Below are positions 49,918-60,057 of a stretch of 64,000 nucleotides of DNA, piece by piece. The position numbers were made by a program, and so were the translations under genes. Each line of letters begins with the position of its first letter. Positions within the stretch are counted from its first letter, which is position 1. Under the pieces are notes generated by a model. It did no database searches. It had not been told where the DNA came from and saw nothing but the letters and a program-made list of their open reading frames with translations. This DNA is from Steroidobacteraceae bacterium (lineage in GTDB: Bacteria; Pseudomonadota; Gammaproteobacteria; Steroidobacterales; Steroidobacteraceae), in contig JALORN010000004.1 of assembly GCA_025458905.1 (NCBI GenBank), forward strand, positions 120,105-184,104, given 5' to 3'.

Positions 49918-51934
49918 ATGCAGTCCAGCAAATTCCGGGTCGCGGCCTTTTTTTGCGGCGGCGGTGCTGTCCATCGTTGCGCCAGGCCAGGCGTCCGCCG
50001 CGGACACGGCCGACCGCATCTGGACGGGCGGCCCGATACTGACGATGAACGATGCGGCGATGCGCGCCGAGGCGATCGCCGAGAAGGGCGGCCGGATCCT
50101 CGCGGTCGGCAGCCGCGCCGAGGTGATGAAGCTCAAGGGTCGCAAGACACGGCTGCACGACCTCGGCGGCCGCGCGCTGCTGCCGGGCTTCGTCGACGCC
50201 CATGGGCACGTCACCGGCGGCGGATTGCAGGCGATCTCGGCGAACCTGCTGGCACCGCCCGACGGCGAGGTGCGCGACATCGCCTCGCTCCAGCGCACGC
50301 TGCGCGCGTGGATGGCGGCGAACGCCGACTTCGTGCGGCAGGCCAAACTGGTCATCGGCTTCGGCTACGACCCGTCGACTCTCGCCGAACGGCGCCATCC
50401 GACCCGTGACGACCTCGATGTCGTCTCCCGGGACGTGCCGGTCGTGCTGGTGCACCAGTCGGGGCATCTCTCGGCGCTCAACTCGAAGGCGCTCGATCTA
50501 CTCGGTCTCACCGCCGCATCGGTCGACCCGCCGGGCGGCGTGATCCGGCGCCGCGCCGGCAGCCGCGAGCCCGACGGCGTGCTCGAGGAGAGCGCGCACT
50601 ACGACGCGCTCGGGAAGACGCTCACGCAGATCGGCGAGCGTGGGATGCTCGGCATGACGCGGGCCGGCGTCGAGCTGTGGGCGCGCTTCGGCTACACCAC
50701 CGCCGACGAGGGCCGCGCGTCAGCCTCGACGGTCGCGACCTTGCGCCAGGTAGCGCGCGACGGCGGGTTGAAGATCGACGTGGTTGCCTATCCCGACGTG
50801 CTCACCGACCGCCAGGCCATCGCAGCGGATCTCGGCAAGCCCTACGTGAACCGGGTGCGGGTCGGCGGCGCCAAGCTGACCATCGACGGCTCGCCGCAGG
50901 GCTTCACGGCGTGGCGCGACCGGCCGTACTACGCGCCGGTCGGCGACTATGCGCCGGGTTATCGCGGCTATGCGGCGGTTACGCCGGACCAGGTGATGGA
51001 GGCGGTCGACTGGGCGTACGCGCAGGGTTCGCAGATCCTGGTGCACGCCAACGGCGAGGCGGCGATCGACCTGCTGAACTCGGCGGTGATGGTCGCGCAG
51101 ATGAAGCACCCAGACGCGCGGGACCAGCGGCCGGTGCTGATCCACGGTCAGTTCCTGCGCGAGGACCAGGTCGGCGCGCTGGATCGGCTCGGCATCCTGC
51201 CGTCGCTGTTCCCGATGCACACGTTCTACTGGGGCGACTGGCACGTGAACCAGACGGTCGGGCCCGAGGTCGGGCAGAACATCTCGCCGACCGGCTGGGT
51301 GCGCGCGCGCGGCATGCGCTTCACCACGCACCACGATGCGCCGGTCGCGTTCCCCGACTCGATGCGCGTGCTGTCGGCGACGGTGACGCGCAAGGCGCGC
51401 GGTTCAGGACGGGTCGTCGGCCCGCAGCACCGCGTCGACGTGGTCACCGCGCTGAAGGCGATGACCCTCTGGCCGGCGTGGCAGCATCACGAGGAGTCGA
51501 GCAAGGGCTCGCTCGAGCCCGGCAAGCTCGCCGACTTCGTCGTGCTCTCTGCCGATCCCACCGCGGTGCCGCTGGAGACGCTCGACCAGCTGCAGGTGCT
51601 CGAGACCATCAAGGAAGGCGCGACCGTGTATGCGATGACGCCGGCGTCCCGGCGGCGCGCCGCGCTGTCCTACCACCCGGCCAGCGATGGGCGCGACCCG
51701 TTCATGCAGGCGCTGCGCGGTCTCGCCGTCGAGCGCGAGCTCGCCGCGTTGCCACCGTGGAGCCGCACGCCGCGGATGCGGCAGCGGATCGTCGAGCGCT
51801 CGCATGATTCGTCCTGCGTGATGCCTGTGGTCGACGACCTGCTGCACGGCCTGCGCGGCGCCCGCGCTCGGGAAAAGGGGACGGATTTATTTTCCGCGTT
51901 GAAAACGGGCCAGGGCGTCCCTGCCGAAAAATAA
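49918..51934 (+). CDS. YtcJ-like amidohydrolase, frame broken in the signal peptide
   Basis: The ATG at 49918 has GAGG 6 nt upstream. It reads MQSSKFRVAAFF into a run of seven T (49948-49954) and then leaves frame. With six T the frame would continue as AAAVLSIVAPGQASAAD, a normal signal peptide, and on to 51934 (about 671 residues). The amidohydrolase domain has the metal motif VDAHGHVTGG, then TTADEGRAS, LTIDGSPQGFTAW, LVHANGEAAIDLL and HHDAPVAFPD, all typical of the YtcJ/NfdA group acting on amides or formamides. The last 20 or so residues (from REKGTD) are encoded by an inverted repeat. The break may be a homopolymer sequencing error, slippage-based phase variation, or a recent null mutation. 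Confidence 0.8.
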
Positions 51935-51952
51935 ATCTGTCCCCTTTTCCCC
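51870..51952. repeat. Inverted repeat of the AAAAGGGG-type element
   Basis: Left arm from 51870 reads GGGAAAAGGGGACGGATTTA and on through TTTTC; the right arm (51926-51952) is its complement with one substitution. The inner part holds a second small hairpin CAGGG-CGT-CCCTG (51911-51923). It contains the stop codon of the amidohydrolase and lies 8 nt from the stop of the convergent VWA gene, so it may also act as a bidirectional terminator. A half copy occurs at 43380-43406. Confidence 0.8.
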
Positions 51953-51959
51953 TCGGATC

Positions 51960-53048
51960 CTAGAAACGCGCGATCCTCAGGCCGAGCGCCACCACCATCA
52001 GCAGCACGGCCAGCAGCGCCACCAGCGCCGTGACCTCGGTGCTGCGGGTCTCGGCGACGAACTGCGTCGTCAGCGAGTCGTAGACGCTGCGCAGGTCGTC
52101 GGCGGACTGCGCGAGGAAGTACTTGCCGCCGGTGATCTGGGCGATCGCCTGCAGCGTCTCCTCGTCGAGCTGGGTGCGCATCCAGCCGCCGCCGAAGTCG
52201 ACGTTGGCGCCCTGAAGGGTGCCGAAGCCGACGGTGAACACGCGTACGCCACGGTCTGCGGCGAGCCGCGCGGCCTCGAGCGGGTCGACGCCGACATTGG
52301 TACGGCCGTCGCTCAGCAGGACGATCACCGCCGACGGATTGCTGCCGGGCGGGACCGGCTTGCGGGCGGCGGAGGCTTGCGCCTTGCGGTCGGCCGCGGC
52401 GTCCTGCGGCGCGTCGAGCGAGCGCGCGGGCCAGCCGCCGCCGCTCCAGCCAGCGCCCCAGTCGCCGCCCGCGAGCGACAGGCCCGACAGGTCGAGGGGC
52501 TCGTCGGGAAAGATCGCCTGCAGCGCGGCGACGATCCCGCTGCCGGCGGCGGTGTAGCGCTGCGGGCGCAGCTGGTCGATCGCCAGCAGCACGTCGTCGC
52601 GCGAGCGGGTCGGCTCGGCGGCGACCATCGCCGAGGTCGAGAACGCCACGAGGCCGATGCGGGTGGTGCGCGGTTGCTCGGTGACGAAGGCGCGTGCGGC
52701 GTCCTTGGCGACGGTGATGCGGTCCGGGGTGATGTCGGCGGCACGCATGCTGCCGGACACGTCGATCGCCAGCACCATCGTGGCGCGTTCGCTCGGCAGC
52801 GTGAGCCGCGTCGTCGGGCGCGCCAGCGCCAGCAGCATGGCGGCGCAGGCGAGCAGCAGCAGCGCCGGTGGTACGTGGCGGCGCCAGGCGCGGTGGCCCG
52901 CCGCCGCCTCGCGCACCAGCTCGAGGTCGGTGACGCGCAGCGCCTCCGCGGCGCGGCGGCGCAGCGCCCACAGGTACAGCAGGACCAGCAGTGGCAGCAG
53001 CGCCAGCAGCCAGAGCCACTCCGCGGCGATGAAGTTCACCGGGTTCAC
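51960..53048 (-). CDS. VWA-domain membrane protein (BatA/BatB-like)
   Basis: A 362-residue protein. The GTG at 53048 overlaps the stop of the preceding VWA gene (GTGA). Two N-terminal helices (LWLLALLPLLVLLYLWAL; PPALLLLACAAMLLAL) and one at the C-terminus (VTALVALLAVLLMVVALGL) flank a von Willebrand A domain. The MIDAS site is intact: DVSGSM (about 108), Thr/Ser region and LLSDGRTNVG (about 258). A Trp/Gly/Ala-rich insert (GGDWGAGWSGGGW) lies in the middle. Such proteins work with MoxR ATPases in envelope stress or metal-cofactor assembly in the inner membrane. It is the last gene of the MoxR operon and ends against the inverted repeat. Confidence 0.9.
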   Translation of the reverse strand: MNPVNFIAAEWLWLLALLPLLVLLYLWALRRRAAEALRVTDLELVREAAAGHRAWRRHVPPALLLLACAAMLLALARPTTRLTLPSERATMVLAIDVSGSMRAADITPDRITVAKDAARAFVTEQPRTTRIGLVAFSTSAMVAAEPTRSRDDVLLAIDQLRPQRYTAAGSGIVAALQAIFPDEPLDLSGLSLAGGDWGAGWSGGGWPARSLDAPQDAAADRKAQASAARKPVPPGSNPSAVIVLLSDGRTNVGVDPLEAARLAADRGVRVFTVGFGTLQGANVDFGGGWMRTQLDEETLQAIAQITGGKYFLAQSADDLRSVYDSLTTQFVAETRSTEVTALVALLAVLLMVVALGLRIARF

Positions 53049-54172
53049 AGGATGCGCTTGCTCCAGAAGAGCGACGTGCCCGCCGCCACCACGGTACACA
53101 GCAGCGCGAACGCGACGAAGCCGGCGCCGATTTCGGTCTCGCGCCGCTCGAGCACCAGCCGCGCACTGACGTCGCGGTAGATCGCGCGCAGATCATCCGC
53201 GTCGGCGGCGCGGAAGAAGCGCGCGCGCGTCACGTCGGCGACCTGGCGCAGCTTCTGCTCGTCGAGTTGCACGCGCATCGACACGCCGTCCTCCTCGACC
53301 ACTGCGCCGTCGGCGGTTCCGAGGCCGACGGTGAACACGCGCACGCCGCGACGTGCGGCGAGCCGCGCGGCCTCGACGGGGTCCGGGCCGCGGGTCGCGG
53401 CGCCGTCGGTCAGCAGCACGATCGCCGCTGAGGTCTCGGAGCCGGGGGCCAAGGCAGGGCTCGCCGGCGCGCCCGTGGCATCGCCCGCGCCGCCCGCCGC
53501 CGCCTCGTCCGGCGATGCGCCGGCACCGGGCAGCGCCCGCGCGCCGCCGGTGCCTGCGCGCGCCCGGCCGTCCGCGGACTCGCCCGCGGCGGGCAGCTCG
53601 AACGGCTCGCGCGGGAACAGCGCCTGCAGGCTCGCGACGATCGCCTCGCCGACCGCGGTGCCGCGCTGCGGCTCGAGGCGCTCGAGGGTCTTGAGCAGTT
53701 CCTCGCGATCGGTGGTCGGGCGGCGCACCGCGAGCGCGGTCTCGGCGAAGGCCACCAGGCCGATGCGGGTGGTCGCGGGCTGGGCCTCGATGAACTCGCG
53801 CGCCGCCTGCTTGGCGGCCGCGAGCCGGCTGGGCTTCAGGTCCTCGGCGCGCATGCTGTTGGAGACGTCGAGCGCGAGGATGATCACGTCGCGCATCGAG
53901 GGCAGGCTGACCACGGCGATCGGGCGCGCAGCGGCCGCCACCAGCGCGAGCAGGGCGAGGCCGTAGAGCGCGGGCGGGACCAGGGCCCGCACGCGCGAGG
54001 CCGCCGGGAGGGCGGCGGCGCCGCGGCGCGGCCCGTCGGCGCCGGGCTGCCGCCCCGCCCGCGCGGCCGTGCGCATCGTCGCCAGCCGACGGCGCTGCAG
54101 CCTCGCGAACCCGAACCCCAGCATCGGCACCAGCAGCGCGGCCCACAGCAGTTGCGGCCACTCGAAGCTCAC
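53045..54172 (-). CDS. VWA-domain membrane protein (BatA-like)
   Basis: A 375-residue protein from a GTG at 54172 with GAGG 8 nt upstream. The layout is the same as its downstream partner: N-terminal helices (LLWAALLVPMLGFGF; VPPALYGLALLALVAAAA), VWA domain with MIDAS residues DVSNSM (about 114) and LLTDGAATRG (about 263), and a C-terminal helix (FVAFALLCTVVAAGTSLF). An Ala/Gly/Pro-rich insert of about 50 residues (about 205-255) interrupts the domain between strands. Sequence similarity between the two VWA proteins suggests an old duplication. It lies 10 nt after the DUF58 gene. The small DUF4381 gene often found at this place in MoxR operons is absent. Confidence 0.9.
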   Translation of the reverse strand: MSFEWPQLLWAALLVPMLGFGFARLQRRRLATMRTAARAGRQPGADGPRRGAAALPAASRVRALVPPALYGLALLALVAAAARPIAVVSLPSMRDVIILALDVSNSMRAEDLKPSRLAAAKQAAREFIEAQPATTRIGLVAFAETALAVRRPTTDREELLKTLERLEPQRGTAVGEAIVASLQALFPREPFELPAAGESADGRARAGTGGARALPGAGASPDEAAAGGAGDATGAPASPALAPGSETSAAIVLLTDGAATRGPDPVEAARLAARRGVRVFTVGLGTADGAVVEEDGVSMRVQLDEQKLRQVADVTRARFFRAADADDLRAIYRDVSARLVLERRETEIGAGFVAFALLCTVVAAGTSLFWSKRIL

Positions 54173-54182
54173 GGCCGGCGCC

Positions 54183-55118
54183 TCATGAGGCGGGCGCCTC
54201 GAGGTGGCGCGCCAGGCCGACGGTCGAGGCGCCGCGACGCTTGCGCAGCGTGGCGAAGCGCAGCAGCACCTCCAGAAGGTCGTCGCCGGTCGAGAGTTCG
54301 AGCGCATCGACGCCCGCATCCGCGAGGCCGCCGAGGATCCGCGCCTCGCGCCGCGCCGCGACCGCCGCGTAGCGCGCGCGGAACGTCGCGTCGTCGGCAT
54401 CGACGAACATCTGCTCGCCGGTCTCGGCGTCCTGCACCACGGCCAGGCCGAAGGGCGGCAGGTCGTGCTCGGCGGGGTCGTGCAGGCGCACGCCCACCAC
54501 CTCGTGCCGCTGCGCGAGGCGCGCCAGCGGCTTCTCCCAGCCGGGGACGCTGATGAAATCCGACACCAGGAAGGCGAGCGCGCGCCGGCGCATCAGCCCC
54601 TCGGCCGCGCGCAGCAGCGCGGCGAGGTCGGTGCGCGGCGCGCGCGTGCGCCGCGGCCGCTCCTGCAGTGCCTTCAGGATCCGCAGCACCTGGCGGCGGC
54701 CGGTGCCCGGCGGGATCACGGTCTCGATGCCGTCGCCGTAGAGCACCGCGCCGACCGGGTTGCCGTGGCGCGTGAGCACGCGCGCGAGCACCGCGACGAA
54801 CCCCTGCAGCACCTCCTGCTTGCTGGCCTCGAGCGAGCCGAAGTCGACCGAAGGGCTCAGGTCGAGCAGGAACCAGCCGACGACCTCGCGGTCTTCGTGG
54901 TAGTCGCGCACGTGCAGCGCCTGCAGGCGCGCGGTGACGTTCCAGTCGATGCGCCGCACGTCGTCGTGCGGCTGGTACTCGCGCACGTCGGCGAAGTCGA
55001 GCCCGGCGCCGCGGAACAGCGTGCGGTAGCTGCCGTGCAGCAGCCCGTCGAGGCGGCGCAGCACCGTCCACTCGAGACGGCGCAGCACCGCCTCTGGCGC
55101 CCCCGGCGGGGCGGCCAC
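54183..55118 (-). CDS. DUF58 domain protein
   Basis: About 311 residues from a GTG at 55118, 4 nt after the moxR stop; a GTG at 55148 inside moxR would add ten. The family hallmark FADVREYQPHDDVRRIDWNVTARLQALHVRDYHEDRE is at about 40-76, followed by the VWA-like strand FLLDLSPSVDFG. Later comes ALAFLVSDFISVPGWEKPL. The fold is related to VWA domains but its MIDAS is incomplete. DUF58 proteins are constant partners of MoxR AAA+ ATPases and are thought to link them to substrates; the molecular job is unknown. It is cytoplasmic, with no membrane helix, and clearly belongs to the MoxR-DUF58-VWA-VWA operon. Confidence 0.9.
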   Translation of the reverse strand: MAAPPGAPEAVLRRLEWTVLRRLDGLLHGSYRTLFRGAGLDFADVREYQPHDDVRRIDWNVTARLQALHVRDYHEDREVVGWFLLDLSPSVDFGSLEASKQEVLQGFVAVLARVLTRHGNPVGAVLYGDGIETVIPPGTGRRQVLRILKALQERPRRTRAPRTDLAALLRAAEGLMRRRALAFLVSDFISVPGWEKPLARLAQRHEVVGVRLHDPAEHDLPPFGLAVVQDAETGEQMFVDADDATFRARYAAVAARREARILGGLADAGVDALELSTGDDLLEVLLRFATLRKRRGASTVGLARHLEAPAS

Positions 55119-55122
55119 GGCT

Positions 55123-56154
<1,032 letters not shown>

Positions 56155-56212
56155 GCTCGAGTCTCCCGTGTCCCCGTGTCGCTGTTGCCGGGCGCCGGCG
56201 GCCGGCCGCGGT

Positions 56213-57415
56213 TCAGAATGGCGAGATGCCGGCCGCGGCCGCGGCGTTCTCGATCGGCACCGCGAAGCCGATGCCGACGAAGAAGCCCTCGTCGGTCGGA
56301 TTGACGATCGCGGTGACGATGCCGACCACGTCGCCGTCGCGCGTCACCAGCGGGCCGCCGGAATTGCCCGGGTTGGCCGCGGCGTCGAACTGGATCAGGT
56401 CGACGAGGTTGCGGCGGCCCTGCTCGGAGTAGTGCTCGCGGCGCAGCCCGGACACCACGCCCCAGGTGGCGGTCGGCCCGATGCCGAACGGGAAGCCCAC
56501 CGCCAGCACCTCGTCGCCGGTGCGCAGGCCGCGCGTGCTGCGCAGCGTCGCCGGCCGCAGGTCGTCGGGCAGGGTCTTGGCCTTGAGCACCGCGAGGTCG
56601 TTCTCCGGCTGCGCGTCGACTACCTCGACCTCGGACTCGGTGCCGTCGGCGAACACCACGCCGATGTCGTCCTTGCCGGTGATCACGTGCAGGTTGGTGA
56701 AGATCAGCCCGTCCTCGGAGAACACGACGCCGGTGCCGACGCCGGTGAGGACGGGCTTGCCGGCCTCGTCGGTGGCGTCCGCCTGCGCCCCGCCGCGGCG
56801 CTCGCCGGAGCCGGCGCCTTTGCCGTCGCGGTCGCTGCCGCTGCCGCTGCCGCTGCCGCCACCGCCGCCACCGTCGGCGCGCGGCGCGTCTTCACCCTTG
56901 CGCCCGGCGGCTGGGTCGGCTTCACCGCCGCGGCCGCCGCGCTCCGCCTTGCCCGCTCCGCCGGTGCCCTCGCGCAGGCGCCGCACCAGCACGACGGAAG
57001 GACGGATGACGTCGTAGGCCCGCGCGGCAGCCGAGGGCGCCGGCGGGCGATTCTCGAGCGAGTACTGCACCGCAGCGTCGATGTCGGCCTGCGTCGGGGA
57101 ACGGGTGGCGGGACGCAGCGCCGTCGCCAGGCCGACCGCGAGCAGCGCCGCGAGTGCGGCCGCGCCCAGCAGCGCCGGCCAGCCGCCACCGGGCAGCGCG
57201 CGCATCCGCTCGCGCAGGGTGCGGCGCGCCGCGTGGGTCGCGGACGCGGTCGTAGCCGCCGAAGATGCGGCGCTCGAGGCAAGGGTCGAAGCGGTGCCGC
57301 CCGTCTCGGGGCCGGCCACGCCCGGGCCTGCCGCGGCCGGCTCCGGCGCGGGGCCACCGGCCGCATCCAGGCGGCGCGTGCGCGGCGATCGGCTGTAGTG
57401 CGTCGTGCGTCGCAT
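56213..57415 (-). CDS. Trypsin-like serine protease, membrane-anchored, no PDZ domain
   Basis: A 400-residue protein. A Thr/Ala/Pro-rich cytoplasmic start (1-75) is followed by one membrane helix (LLGAAALAALLAVGLATAL, about 80-100) and a periplasmic protease of the DegP/HtrA fold. The triad is intact: His in FTNLHVITG (about 241), Asp in ENDLAVLKA (about 270) and Ser in AANPGNSGGPLV (about 349). No PDZ domain follows; the protein ends soon after the protease core (IGFAVPIENAAAA). Inserted before the His strand is a long Gly/Ser/Asp-rich stretch (about 160-215, including GGGGGGSGSGSGS), which should be disordered. It is likely an envelope quality-control protease. It precedes the MoxR operon by 58 nt. 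Confidence 0.88.
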   Translation of the reverse strand: MRRTTHYSRSPRTRRLDAAGGPAPEPAAAGPGVAGPETGGTASTLASSAASSAATTASATHAARRTLRERMRALPGGGWPALLGAAALAALLAVGLATALRPATRSPTQADIDAAVQYSLENRPPAPSAAARAYDVIRPSVVLVRRLREGTGGAGKAERGGRGGEADPAAGRKGEDAPRADGGGGGGSGSGSGSDRDGKGAGSGERRGGAQADATDEAGKPVLTGVGTGVVFSEDGLIFTNLHVITGKDDIGVVFADGTESEVEVVDAQPENDLAVLKAKTLPDDLRPATLRSTRGLRTGDEVLAVGFPFGIGPTATWGVVSGLRREHYSEQGRRNLVDLIQFDAAANPGNSGGPLVTRDGDVVGIVTAIVNPTDEGFFVGIGFAVPIENAAAAAGISPF

Positions 57416-57629
57416 GACCTGCCTGCCCTGGCTGCGTCGCGGATGGGCTAGATCATAAGCACAGTGGCGCCCCCTCGGGCCAGCGGACCGAGGCCCGTAA
57501 ATCGCGCCGGCGCCGTGGTCGGGTCGCCCGGCAGGGCCATCGGGTGGGTCGAGGCGGGGTCGATGCGTGGCGCCGCCGCGTGGTGGGCGCCCGTCGCGGC
57601 TCGCGCGGGATCTCGACCGACGGCAGCGC

Positions 57630-58460
57630 TCAGCCCGGGCGTTCGAGGACGGCGAGCACCGGCGCGGTGTCGGGGCGCACGCCGCGCCACAGTGCGAAGG
57701 ACTCGGCGGCCTGCTCGACCAGCATGCCCCAGCCCTCGACCGCGCGGGCGCAGCCGAGGTTCCAGGCCCACTTCACGAACGGCGTGTCGCCCTTGCCGTA
57801 GGAAAGGTCGTAGCAGACGGTCGCCGGGCCGATGACCGCGGGATTGATCTTCGGGACGTTGCCCTCGAGCCCCGCGGACGTGGCGTGGATCACGAGGTCG
57901 AAGGGCCGCACCGGCAGCTCGTCGTAGCCACAGCCGCGCAGCTTGCCGAGGTCGCTGAAGGGGCTGACGAGGTCGCGGGCGCGCTCGGCGGTGCGGTTCG
58001 CGACCCACAGCTCCTCGAGGCCGTGCTCGAGCAGCGGCGCGAGGATGCCGCGGGTGGCGCCGCCGGCGCCGAGCACCAGCACGCGCCGGTCGGCGAGCTC
58101 GACCTGCAGGTTCACCGTGAGGTCGCGGACCAGGCCCGCGCCGTCGGTGTTGTCGCCGAGCACGCGGCCCTTTTCCATGGCCAGCGTATTGACCGCGCCG
58201 GCACGCTCGGCGCGGGGCGTGAGCTCGCTGGCGAAGTCGGCGGCGGCGACCTTGTGCGGCACGGTGACGTTCAGCCCCGCGCCGCCCTCGGCGAAGAACC
58301 GCCCGACCTCGGTGCGGAACGCGACCGGCGGGACCTCGTAGAGGCGGTACTCCATGTTCTGCGCCGTCTGGCGCGCGAACATGCCGTGGATGAAGGGCGA
58401 CTTGCTGTGCGCGACGGGGAAGCCGACGACGCCGTAGCGATCCGGGGGGGACTCTTCCAT
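57630..58460 (-). CDS. aroE: Shikimate dehydrogenase
   Basis: A 276-residue enzyme of standard length. The shikimate-binding SKSP motif is in GFPVAHSKSPFIHG (about 17), the catalytic Lys is in NVTVPHKVAA (about 70) and the Asp in DNTDGAGLVRD (about 107). The NADP Rossmann motif is VLVLGAGGATRGI (about 128) followed by WVANRTAERA. It reduces 3-dehydroshikimate in aromatic amino acid synthesis. It stands alone, divergent from the ECF sigma gene (53-nt gap), and about 214 nt from the protease gene downstream. That gap contains TATGAT on the minus strand near 57452-57457, a possible -10 for the protease gene. Confidence 0.96.
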   Translation of the reverse strand: MEESPPDRYGVVGFPVAHSKSPFIHGMFARQTAQNMEYRLYEVPPVAFRTEVGRFFAEGGAGLNVTVPHKVAAADFASELTPRAERAGAVNTLAMEKGRVLGDNTDGAGLVRDLTVNLQVELADRRVLVLGAGGATRGILAPLLEHGLEELWVANRTAERARDLVSPFSDLGKLRGCGYDELPVRPFDLVIHATSAGLEGNVPKINPAVIGPATVCYDLSYGKGDTPFVKWAWNLGCARAVEGWGMLVEQAAESFALWRGVRPDTAPVLAVLERPG

Positions 58461-58513
58461 GGACGGGGATTAGACTGCGGCGAAATCCGGGAGGCTTCCG
58501 GGCGGTCTTATAC

Positions 58514-59119
58514 ATGAACGAGCACGTCGCCGGAAAGGCGGCCGACCGGATGCTGGAGCGGCAATTCGCGGCGCTGCGACCCGACCTGCTGCGTTTCGCG
58601 ACCTGGCTCGCACGCGATCGCACGCTCGCCGAGGACATCGTGCAGGAGACGCTGCTGCGGGCGTGGAAGGCGCGCGAGTCGCTCGCGGATCCATCGCGGC
58701 TGAAGGCCTGGCTGTGCACGATCGCGAGCCGGGAGCACGCGCGGCTCTACGAACGCAAGCGCCTGCCGACCGTCGAGATCGATGCGCTGGTGGCGCTCGA
58801 GGACCCGGCGCTCGCCGCGGGCGACGAGCAGCAGGTGCGCGAGCTGCGCGCGGCGCTGCTGCGCCTGCCGGACTCCTACCGCGTGCCGCTGGTGATGCAG
58901 GTGCTCGGCGGCTTTTCGACGGCGGAGATCGCCGCCGAGCTCGGCCTCTCGGTCCCGGCGGTGCTGACGCGCCTGTTCCGGGCCCGCGACGAGCTGCGCG
59001 GGATGTACGGCCTCGCGCCGCGCGGCGCGGGCGCCACCGCCGCCGCGGCGGAGACGGGTGCTGCGACGGAAGGCAGCGCCATCGGCGATGGTGCAGGGCG
59101 AAGGGAGCAGGGAAGATGA
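58514..59119 (+). CDS. ECF-family RNA polymerase sigma factor
   Basis: A 201-residue sigma-70 family protein with regions 2 and 4 only. Region 2 reads RPDLLRFATWLARDRTLAEDIVQETLLRAWK (about 22-52). Region 4 reads LPDSYRVPLVMQVLGGFSTAEIAAELGLSVPAVLTRLFRARDELR (about 117-161). The C-terminal tail (about 170-201) is Ala/Gly-rich and likely disordered. The ATG at 58514 follows a short AT-rich leader. Its stop overlaps the start of the next gene by 4 nt (ATGA), and that gene codes for a zinc-binding anti-sigma factor, so the two form a standard partner-switching pair. The regulon and the signal are not shown by the neighbourhood. Confidence 0.95.
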   Translation: MNEHVAGKAADRMLERQFAALRPDLLRFATWLARDRTLAEDIVQETLLRAWKARESLADPSRLKAWLCTIASREHARLYERKRLPTVEIDALVALEDPALAAGDEQQVRELRAALLRLPDSYRVPLVMQVLGGFSTAEIAAELGLSVPAVLTRLFRARDELRGMYGLAPRGAGATAAAAETGAATEGSAIGDGAGRREQGR

Positions 59120-59865
59120 AGTGCGAGGAGGCGAGGTTGCAGATCGGCGCCGACCCAGCGGGCCGCAGTGCCGAGCTCGAGGTCCACGTGACCGGCTGCG
59201 CCGACTGCAGCGGCTACCGACGCGAGATGCAGCGGCTCGAGGGCGACCTGCGACGTGCCCTCGACTGGCCGCGCGGCGAGACCGTCGGTGGCGGGTTCCC
59301 GGCGCGCGACGCGCCCGTGCCCGCGCCGGCCGCGCCGCAGACGCGCGCGAGCGCCGAGGGGGCACCGGTGCCGGCCGCGCGGCGCTGGGCGTTCGCCGCC
59401 GGCGTGCTGCTGGTCGGCGTGCTGGCAGCGTCGTTCCTCGCGCTGCAGCCGCGCGACGCCCTCGCCGCGCAGCTGGTCGAGCACATGGCCGAGGAGCCGG
59501 ATGCCTGGGACGCCCGCCGGCCGATCCCGCAGTCGGCGCTCGACCTGGTGCTGCGGCGCTCGGGCGTGCGCCTCGACCGTCTCGCCGCCGGCGAAGTGGT
59601 GTACGCCCACAGCTGCTACCTGCGCGGTCGACAGGTCCCGCACCTCGTGGTCGCGACCGCGCGCGGGCCGGTCACCGTGCTGGTGCTGCCCGGCGAGAGG
59701 GTGACGCGCCGCCAGGCCTTCGACGAGGGCGGCTATCGCGGTTCGCTGTGGCCGGCGCCCGCCGTCCAGGGTGGCATCGCGGTGCTCGAGCGCGGCGCTG
59801 GCGAACCGTCGGGCCCCGACCTCGATGCGGTGGCCAGGCAGGTGCTGGCGGCGCTCGGCGAGTGA
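59116..59865 (+). CDS. Anti-sigma factor with zinc-binding ZAS-type motif (DUF3379-like)
   Basis: A 249-residue protein coupled to the sigma factor by an ATGA overlap. The N-terminal HVTGCADCSGYR (about 25-36) is the HX3CX2C zinc motif of ZAS anti-sigma domains. A single membrane helix (WAFAAGVLLVGVLAASFLAL, about 94-113) places the rest in the periplasm. The outer part (LAAQLVEHMAEEPDAW through LVLPGERVTRRQAF) resembles DUF3379 proteins, which often accompany ECF sigma factors. It should hold the sigma factor at the membrane until an envelope signal arrives. A Cys in the periplasmic part (AHSCYLRG, about 162) could be redox active, but a lone Cys is weak evidence. Confidence 0.9.
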   Translation: MKCEEARLQIGADPAGRSAELEVHVTGCADCSGYRREMQRLEGDLRRALDWPRGETVGGGFPARDAPVPAPAAPQTRASAEGAPVPAARRWAFAAGVLLVGVLAASFLALQPRDALAAQLVEHMAEEPDAWDARRPIPQSALDLVLRRSGVRLDRLAAGEVVYAHSCYLRGRQVPHLVVATARGPVTVLVLPGERVTRRQAFDEGGYRGSLWPAPAVQGGIAVLERGAGEPSGPDLDAVARQVLAALGE

Positions 59866-60057
59866 CCCGGCCCGAGCGAGCTTCAGCGGCTGGCTCGGCT
59901 GGCGCCTCAGCGGCTCGCGCGGTACTGGGCGAGCATCCCCCGACCCTCGGCGGCGGTGCGGCGCGCCGCTCCGTCGCTGGCCACCTGCCTGGGCGCAGCG
60001 CCGCGTGGGCGCGCGCCGACGCGGGAGTACCGGGCATGACGCCGGCCTGCCGTCCGT

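Noticed and set aside
57448..57540. A 30-codon minus-strand frame between aroE and the protease gene
   Set aside because: It has no ribosome site, no hydrophobic or family pattern, and it overlaps the presumed promoter of the protease gene.
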